Below, one piece after another: positions 58,573 through 64,000 of a stretch of 64,000 nucleotides of DNA. Every line of letters begins with the position of its first letter. The first letter of the stretch is position 1. A model generated the notes under the pieces. That model was not told the DNA's origin and ran no database searches. It saw only the letters and a list, made by a program, of their open reading frames with translations. This DNA comes from Mycobacterium tilburgii. GTDB taxonomy: Bacteria > Actinomycetota > Actinomycetes > Mycobacteriales > Mycobacteriaceae. The stretch lies in the NCBI RefSeq assembly GCF_902168065.1, contig NZ_LR655702.1, positions 1 to 64,000 of the forward strand, in the 5' to 3' direction. Made by a program: the position numbers and the translations under genes.

Positions 58573-59958
58573 CTACCGTACCATCGCCCGAAGTTGTTGC
58601 GGCAGTGATCGTTTGGACGCATAAGGTCCGATGACAGCCGCACCGTAACGCTTGGTGAGCAGCCTGCTCGCCACGGCGTTGACCTCGTCGACGGTGACGG
58701 CGTCGATTTTGCGGAGGGTGTCCTCGATACTGCGGTGCTTGCCATAGTTCAACTCGCTACGACCGATCCGGCTCATTCGAGAACTGGAATCTTCCAGCCC
58801 CAGCACAATCCCGCCACGCAACGAGCCCTTGGCGATCCGGCATTCCGCCTCGGTGATGCCGTCGCGCGCGACCGATTCGAGCACCGCGCTGGTGACTCGC
58901 ATGATGTCGGCGAACCGCTCGGGCAGGAACGCGGCGTACACCGACAGCGCGCCGCTGTCGGCGAACGTGTCGACCGACGAGAAGACGGAGTAGGCCAGCC
59001 CGCGCAACTCACGGACCTCCTGAAACAGCCGCGAGCTCAGCCCGCCGCCCAGCGCGGTGTTGAGCACCAACAGCGCCCACCGGTGTTCCCAGCCGCGCCC
59101 AGGAGTGCGCACGCCCAGCGACACATGGGTCTGCTCGGCGTCGCGCTTGGCCAGCGCCAATCCCGGCTGGCCGGCGATCCGTCCGGCACCCTTGCGCGGC
59201 AAAATGGGCTGGCGCCCGCGCACCAGGCGCGACCCGAAGTGCTCGCGGACCAACGCGACGACCTCGTCGTGGTCGACGTTGCCGGCCACCGCGACGACCA
59301 TCCGTTCCGGTGTGTAGCGCCGCACGTGGAACGAGTGCAGCTGGGCGCGCGACATCGACGACACCGAGTGCGCGGTACCGATGACCGGCCGCCCGACCGG
59401 GTGGTCTCCGAACAGCGTCGAAAGGAACATGTCCCCCAGCGCGTCCTCCGGGTCGTCGTCGCGCATCGCGATCTCTTCCAGCACGACGTCGCGTTCCAGC
59501 TCGACGTCTTCGACGGCGCAGCGGCCGTTGAGGACGACGTCGGCGACCAGGTCGACGGCCAACGCCAGATCACTGTCGAGCACGTGCGCGTAGTAGCAGG
59601 TGTGCTCCTTGGCGGTGAACGCGTTCAGCTCCCCGCCGACGGCGTCCATCGCCTGGGCAATGTCGACCGCCGTGCGGGTCGGCGTCGACTTGAACAGCAG
59701 ATGTTCGAGAAAGTGTGCCGCCCCGGCGACGGTGGCGCCTTCGTCCCGCGAGCCGACGCCCACCCATACCCCGACCGACGCGGAACGGACCGCGGGCAGG
59801 TATTCGGTGACCACCCGCACGCCGCCGGGCAACGTCGTGCGCCGCAACGTGTCCTGCGGCGCAGGCTGGGCGTCGACGGCCTGCTTACCGCGCCGCAGGG
59901 CATCCGCCCGGCCGGAGCGAGCCCCGGGCGCGTCGTCAGCTGCTGGCGGTCGCGGCAT
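58573..59958 (-). CDS. pepR: M16-family zinc metalloprotease PepR
   Basis: A 461-residue M16B (mitochondrial processing peptidase-like) protease. The inverted zinc motif HFLEH places His82, Glu85 and His86, with the downstream glutamate in [21 protein letters not shown]; the non-catalytic C-terminal half includes [30 protein letters not shown] 59956-59958 overlaps the 3' end of gpsI by 23 bp, so the two genes are co-transcribed. No lesion is seen. Substrates are unknown. Confidence 0.93.
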   Translation of the reverse strand: MPRPPAADDAPGARSGRADALRRGKQAVDAQPAPQDTLRRTTLPGGVRVVTEYLPAVRSASVGVWVGVGSRDEGATVAGAAHFLEHLLFKSTPTRTAVDIAQAMDAVGGELNAFTAKEHTCYYAHVLDSDLALAVDLVADVVLNGRCAVEDVELERDVVLEEIAMRDDDPEDALGDMFLSTLFGDHPVGRPVIGTAHSVSSMSRAQLHSFHVRRYTPERMVVAVAGNVDHDEVVALVREHFGSRLVRGRQPILPRKGAGRIAGQPGLALAKRDAEQTHVSLGVRTPGRGWEHRWALLVLNTALGGGLSSRLFQEVRELRGLAYSVFSSVDTFADSGALSVYAAFLPERFADIMRVTSAVLESVARDGITEAECRIAKGSLRGGIVLGLEDSSSRMSRIGRSELNYGKHRSIEDTLRKIDAVTVDEVNAVASRLLTKRYGAAVIGPYASKRSLPQQLRAMVR

Positions 59959-62212
59959 CGGCTGGCGCTGCCTCCTGGGGGGCTCCGGTGTCGGCGGGCG
60001 CGGCACCGTCCTCTTCCACGAGGACCAGCGAGATCTTGCCGCGCTTGTCGATGTCGACGATCTCCACGCGCAGCTTGTCGCCGACGTTGACCACGTCCTC
60101 GACCTTGGCGATGCGCTTCCCCTTACCGAGCTTGGAGATGTGCACCAGGCCGTCGCGACCGGGCAGAAGCGACACGAAAGCACCGAAATCGGTTGTCTTG
60201 ACCACGGTCCCGAGGAATCGTTCGCCGACCGTCGGCAGCTGCGGGTTGGCGATCGCGTTGATCCGGTCGATCGCGGCCTGAGCCGAGGGCCCGTCCGTCG
60301 CGCCGACGAACACTGTGCCGTCGTCCTCGATAGAGATCTGCGCGCCGGTCTCCTCGGTGATCGCGTTGATCACCTTGCCCTTGGGCCCGATGACCTCACC
60401 GATCTTGTCGACCGGAACCTTGATGGTGGTCACCCGCGGGGCGTACGGGCTCATTTCGTCGGGCGCGTCGATGGCCTCGGCCATCACCTCGAGGATAGTC
60501 AGGCGCGCATCCTTGGCCTGGGCCAGCGCACCCGCGAGCACCTGCGACGGAATGCCGTCGAGCTTGGTGTCCAGCTGCAGGGCGGTGACGAAGTCCTTGG
60601 TGCCGGCGCACTTGAAGTCCATGTCACCAAACGCGTCCTCGGCGCCGAGGATGTCGGTCAGAGTGACGAAGCGCCGCTCCGACTTCCCGTCCACCTCGAC
60701 ATCGTCGGAAACCAGGCCCATCGCGATGCCCGCCACCGGAGCCTTCAGCGGCACACCGGCATTGAGCAGCGCCAGCGTCGACGCGCAGACCGACCCCATC
60801 GAGGTCGAACCGTTGGAGCTCAACGCTTCCGACACCTGTCGGATGGCGTAGGGGAATTCCTCGACGCTGGGCAGCACCGGAATCAGCGCCCGTTCGGCGA
60901 GCGCGCCGTGCCCGATCTCGCGGCGCTTGGGCGAGCCCACCCGGCCGGTCTCACCGGTCGAGTACGGCGGGAAGTTGTAGTGGTGCATGTACCGCTTGGT
61001 GGTCTCCGGTCCCAGCGAGTCGATCTGCTGGGCCATCTTCATCATGTCCAGCGTGGTGATGCCCAGGATCTGGGTCTCGCCGCGCTCGAACAGCGCACTG
61101 CCGTGCGCCCGCGGGACGATGGCGACCTCGGCCGCCAACGCGCGGATGTCGGTGATGCCGCGGCCGTCAATGCGGAAGTGGTCGGTCAGGATGCGTTGGC
61201 GCACCAACTTTTTGGTGAGCGAACGGAAGGCCGCCGAGATCTCATTCTCCCGGCCCTCGTAGGTGTCGGCGAGCCGTGCCAGCACTTCCGCCTTGAGCTC
61301 GTCGGTGCGCGCGTCGCGCTCGGCCTTGCCGCCGATGGTCAGCGCCTTGGCCAGCTCATCGGTGGCCACCGAGGCGACCGAGTAGTAGACGTCCTCGGCG
61401 TAGTCGGGGAACGTGGGGTACTCGCCGGTCGGCTTGGCGGCGGCGCCGACCAGCTCCTCCTGCGCGGTGCACAATGCCGCGATGAACGGCTTGGCGGCCT
61501 CAAGACCTTCAGCCACAACGGTTTCCGTCGGCGCCTGGGCGCCGCCCTCGACGAGCTCGATGACGTTCTCGGTGGCCTCGGCCTCGACCATCATGATGGC
61601 GACATCTTTGTTGTCGCCGTCGCCGACCTTACGGCCGGCCACGACCATGTCGAACACGGCGCGCTCGAGCTGCTCGACGGTCGGGAACGCGACCCAGGTC
61701 CCGTCGATCAGCGCGACCCGCACGCCCCCGATCGGTCCCGAGAACGGCAGGCCGCTCAGCTGGGTGGAGGCCGACGCGGCGTTGATCGCCAGCACGTCGT
61801 ACAGGTCGTTGGGGTCCAGGCTGAGGATCGTCACGACGATCTGGATTTCGTTGCGCAGGCCGTCGACGAACGATGGGCGCAACGGCCGGTCGATCAGCCG
61901 GCAGGTCAGGATCGCGTCGGTGGAGGGACGCCCCTCGCGACGGAAGAACGAGCCGGGGATGCGGCCCGCGGCGTACATCCGCTCCTCGACGTCGACCGTC
62001 AGCGGGAAGAAGTCGAAGTGCTCCTTTGGTGACTTGCTTGCGGTCGTCGCCGACAGCAGCATGTTTTCGTCGTCGAGGTAGACGGCGACGGAACCGGCGG
62101 CCTGCAGGGCCAGCCGACCGGTCTCGAAACGGATGGTTCGGGTACCAAAGGTCCCGTTGTCGATGGTGGCGGCCGATTCTAATACGCCTTCATCAATTTC
62201 AGCTACAGACAT
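59936..62212 (-). CDS. gpsI: Polyribonucleotide nucleotidyltransferase (PNPase)
   Basis: PNPase degrades RNA phosphorolytically 3'-5' and adds tails. The intact 758-residue protein holds two RNase PH domains (first: [47 protein letters not shown]; second: [42 protein letters not shown]), then a KH domain ([21 protein letters not shown]) and an S1 domain ([20 protein letters not shown]), ending in an Ala/Pro-rich tail. ATG 62210-62212 is the family start [10 protein letters not shown]. It is followed by overlapping pepR. Confidence 0.97.
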   Translation of the reverse strand: MSVAEIDEGVLESAATIDNGTFGTRTIRFETGRLALQAAGSVAVYLDDENMLLSATTASKSPKEHFDFFPLTVDVEERMYAAGRIPGSFFRREGRPSTDAILTCRLIDRPLRPSFVDGLRNEIQIVVTILSLDPNDLYDVLAINAASASTQLSGLPFSGPIGGVRVALIDGTWVAFPTVEQLERAVFDMVVAGRKVGDGDNKDVAIMMVEAEATENVIELVEGGAQAPTETVVAEGLEAAKPFIAALCTAQEELVGAAAKPTGEYPTFPDYAEDVYYSVASVATDELAKALTIGGKAERDARTDELKAEVLARLADTYEGRENEISAAFRSLTKKLVRQRILTDHFRIDGRGITDIRALAAEVAIVPRAHGSALFERGETQILGITTLDMMKMAQQIDSLGPETTKRYMHHYNFPPYSTGETGRVGSPKRREIGHGALAERALIPVLPSVEEFPYAIRQVSEALSSNGSTSMGSVCASTLALLNAGVPLKAPVAGIAMGLVSDDVEVDGKSERRFVTLTDILGAEDAFGDMDFKCAGTKDFVTALQLDTKLDGIPSQVLAGALAQAKDARLTILEVMAEAIDAPDEMSPYAPRVTTIKVPVDKIGEVIGPKGKVINAITEETGAQISIEDDGTVFVGATDGPSAQAAIDRINAIANPQLPTVGERFLGTVVKTTDFGAFVSLLPGRDGLVHISKLGKGKRIAKVEDVVNVGDKLRVEIVDIDKRGKISLVLVEEDGAAPADTGAPQEAAPADAATASS

Positions 62213-62530
62213 GGGTGTCCGTACAGCCTCTCTGGGTTTATTCAGCCATTTCGCGTCGTCATGCGCGAGTACCCCGAGAGCTACCCGATAGGAGAGTCCG
62301 AATGCGTCTACGGCCGTCGATCGAAGCAGCCGACCTGCCCCAGATCCGGAGAGCCCGGCTGCCACTACCGAAGACCGCCCGATGCAGACTGGGTTGCTCT
62401 GACGAACATGCGTAGTGACACGCTGGAACGGAACGCGCGGATCTGCGCGGACCGCACCATTTGCTCGGGCCAGACCGGCCCAGAACGCTCTTACTCTACA
62501 CGGGCGAACGCCGCCCGACGGAACCGTGCG
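62213..62530. other. gpsI leader / rpsO downstream spacer
   Basis: No gene is recognisable in these 318 bp. The lipoprotein gene lppU, which lies here in M. tuberculosis, is absent. A short inverted repeat GGGCC-AGACC-GGCCC at 62467-62481, about 50 bp after the rpsO stop, could be a weak terminator. The part next to gpsI is presumably its promoter and 5' leader. Confidence 0.45.
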
Positions 62531-62800
62531 TCAGCGACGCAGGCCCAGGCGATCGATCAGCGAGCGGTAGCGCTCGACGTCGATCTGGGAGATGTACTTG
62601 ATCAGCCGGCGCCGGCGGCCGACCAGCAGCAACAGGCCGCGCCGCGAGTGGTGGTCATGCTTGTGCACCTTGAGGTGCTCGGTCAGGTCGGCGATCCGCT
62701 TCGTCAGCAGCGCGATCTGTGCCTCCGGCGAGCCGGTGTCGGTGTCATGCAGGCTATATTGGCTCAGAATTTCTTTTTTCTGCTCGGCAGTAAGCGCCAC
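62531..62800 (-). CDS. rpsO: 30S ribosomal protein S15
   Basis: S15 is an 89-residue primary 16S rRNA-binding protein of the small subunit. The sequence [70 protein letters not shown] is the canonical helical fold with the [10 protein letters not shown] rRNA-contact loop. ATG 62798-62800 is the standard start. It is followed on the same strand by gpsI, a common rpsO-pnp arrangement. Confidence 0.98.
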   Translation of the reverse strand: MALTAEQKKEILSQYSLHDTDTGSPEAQIALLTKRIADLTEHLKVHKHDHHSRRGLLLLVGRRRRLIKYISQIDVERYRSLIDRLGLRR

Positions 62801-62944
62801 GAAAACATCTCCATCAGTGGGTCCGCGAGGGTTCAGGATCGAGGCGCGGCCACCGCGAACCGCAGCACACGCCGATGCCGTCCACAGTTTAGCAGCGCTG
62901 CACTGTTGGGCCTAAACGCGCGAGCACGCCCCGGGGCCGGACGC

Positions 62945-63937
62945 TCAGTTCGACAGCAGGGCGCGGGTCCGCTTGGTGTCGGCACCGATCTCGTCGACCA
63001 GCTCCTGCACGGAGTCAAACCTGCGCTGGCCGCGGATGCGGGCGACGAAGTCCAGGGCGACGTGCTGTCCGTAGAGGTCGGCGCTGGTGTCGAGGACGAA
63101 CGCCTCGACGGTGCGGGTACGCCCGAAAAACGTCGGGTTGGTTCCCACCGAGACGGCGGATTGGTACCGCTCACCTGGTACAACGGTACCGGTGGCCGGT
63201 CCGTGACCGAGGACAGTGAACCACGCGGCGTACACGCCGTCGGCGGGGATGGCCGAGTACATCGGCGGTGCCACGTTGGCAGTCGGATAGCCCAGCTCGA
63301 CACCGCGGCCATAACCCCGGACGACGACGCCTTCGACGCGGTGCGGGCGGCCCAGCGCCTCGGTGGCCGCGACCATGTCGCCGGCGTCCACGCACGAGCG
63401 GATGTAGGTGGACGAGAACGTCAAGGTCTCGTTGCTGTAGTGGTCCGACAGCAGGGACATAGACTCCACCGAGAACCCGAACCGCTCACCGGCTTTGCGC
63501 AGGGTGTCGACGGTGCCGGTGGCCTTCTTGCCGTAGGTGAAGTTCTCTCCCACCACGACCTCGACGACGTGCAGGTGTTCCACCAGCAGCTCGTGGATGT
63601 ACCGGTCCGGGGTGAGTTTCATGAAATCCGTCGTGAACGGCATCACCAGGAAGACGTCGATACCGAGTTCCTCGACGAGCTCGGCGCGGCGGGTCAGCGT
63701 GGTCAGCTGGGCAGGGTGGCTGCCCGGATAGACGACTTCAATCGGATGCGGATCGAACGTCATCAGCACGGACGGCACGTTGCGTGCCCGGGCGGACTTC
63801 ACCGCGTGGGCAATCAATTCGGCATGACCGCGGTGCACACCGTCGAACACCCCGATCGTCAGCACGCATCGGCCCCAGTCAGTGGGGATCTCGTCTTGGC
63901 CGCGCCACCGTTGCACGATCGCAAGCCTACGATGCAC
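62945..63937 (-). CDS. ribF: Bifunctional riboflavin kinase / FAD synthetase
   Basis: RibF phosphorylates riboflavin to FMN and adenylates FMN to FAD. The N-terminal FAD synthetase part has VLTIGVFDGVHRGHAELIAH (nucleotidyl-transferase HxGH-like loop) and VVVGENFTYGKKATG; the C-terminal kinase has GYPTANVAPP (PTAN motif) and TVEAFVLDTSADLYGQ. The start GTG 63935-63937 gives 330 residues beginning VHRRLAIVQRWRGQDEIP, as in M. tuberculosis. No lesion is seen. It is followed by rpsO after 144 bp. Confidence 0.96.
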   Translation of the reverse strand: MHRRLAIVQRWRGQDEIPTDWGRCVLTIGVFDGVHRGHAELIAHAVKSARARNVPSVLMTFDPHPIEVVYPGSHPAQLTTLTRRAELVEELGIDVFLVMPFTTDFMKLTPDRYIHELLVEHLHVVEVVVGENFTYGKKATGTVDTLRKAGERFGFSVESMSLLSDHYSNETLTFSSTYIRSCVDAGDMVAATEALGRPHRVEGVVVRGYGRGVELGYPTANVAPPMYSAIPADGVYAAWFTVLGHGPATGTVVPGERYQSAVSVGTNPTFFGRTRTVEAFVLDTSADLYGQHVALDFVARIRGQRRFDSVQELVDEIGADTKRTRALLSN

Positions 63938-64000
63938 GCCCGCCCGACACGCTGAGATATGCCCTTTCCGCCGATCTGAGCGGCGGTCGCGCCGACGGAT

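Noticed and set aside
59600..62032. Long + strand open frame (810 codons) opposite pepR and gpsI
   Set aside because: It is antisense to two intact conserved genes; the composition is His/Arg/Gly-rich and lacks any family motif.

Overview
ORGANISM. The window is high-G+C actinobacterial chromosome from a slow-growing Mycobacterium. Its gene order follows the M. tuberculosis Rv2717c to Rv2786c interval: nrdR, chiZ/lexA, an LGFP protein, hflX, dapF, miaA, miaB, recX/recA, the psp block, pgsA3, argA, ftsK, RNase J, dapA, thyX, dfrA/thyA, dapB, aldR/ald, pepR, gpsI, rpsO, ribF. The recA intein, the PE/PPE/PE_PGRS genes, lppU and pspN seen in M. tuberculosis are absent. About 30 genes are broken by frameshifts, internal stops, deletions and one inversion, while housekeeping genes are open from start to stop. 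This is the signature of reductive evolution in a host-adapted species. A reduced member of the M. avium complex, such as M. lepraemurium, would fit, but that is inference.

LAYOUT. 0.1-4.97 kb: nitrobindin-like protein, NrdR, damaged ChiZ, the lexA SOS control region, LexA and an LGFP wall protein. 5.4-16 kb: fadE20 remnant, hflX, dapF, miaA, an extradiol-dioxygenase-fold protein, a DMT-like membrane protein and its dead tandem paralogue, a DUF349 protein, a membrane protein and miaB. 16-18 kb: recX-recA with a control region carrying two independent tandem duplications. 18-26.4 kb: a ferric-reductase-like remnant, a DUF3046 protein, a GT1 glycosyltransferase, broken ephG, the psp block (pspA intact, clgR scrambled, pspM dead), pgsA, argA and ftsK. 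26.5-35 kb: a monooxygenase fold, dead SDR and methyltransferase, RNase J, dapA, thyX, dead YcaQ-like and DivIVA-like genes, dfrA-thyA. 35-43.7 kb: an almost wholly decayed island holding dienelactone hydrolase, GT1, FadE, a fused acyl-CoA carboxylase with an internal inversion, an acyl-CoA ligase and a thioesterase. 43.7-45.3 kb: flavodoxin-like protein, a membrane protein and dapB, coupled by ATGA overlaps. 45.4-55 kb: a 13E12-type remnant and a decayed oxygenase cluster (Rieske, ferredoxin reductase, FMO), in which a TetR regulator, an EphD-type hydrolase/SDR fusion and a PF10118 protein are still open. 55-64 kb: frameshifted aldR beside intact ald, a beta-lactamase lacking its catalytic serine segment, dead nitronate monooxygenase, then pepR, gpsI, rpsO and ribF.

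HOW IT WORKS TOGETHER. LexA and RecA, with readable SOS boxes and a second damage-type promoter, form the SOS switch. DapA, DapB and DapF belong to the DAP/lysine and peptidoglycan route. ThyA, ThyX and DfrA make dTMP and recycle folate. MiaA and MiaB modify tRNA. RNase J and GpsI are RNA-decay enzymes. The decayed genes are mostly lipid/xenobiotic oxidation, stress accessories and regulators.

NOVELTY. I found no undescribed multi-gene system. The most interesting points are the recA leader created by a 20-bp duplication, a 21-bp duplication of the -35 region of the recA SOS promoter, a local inversion inside the carboxylase pseudogene, and uncoupled regulator/target pairs (aldR/ald, clgR/pspA).
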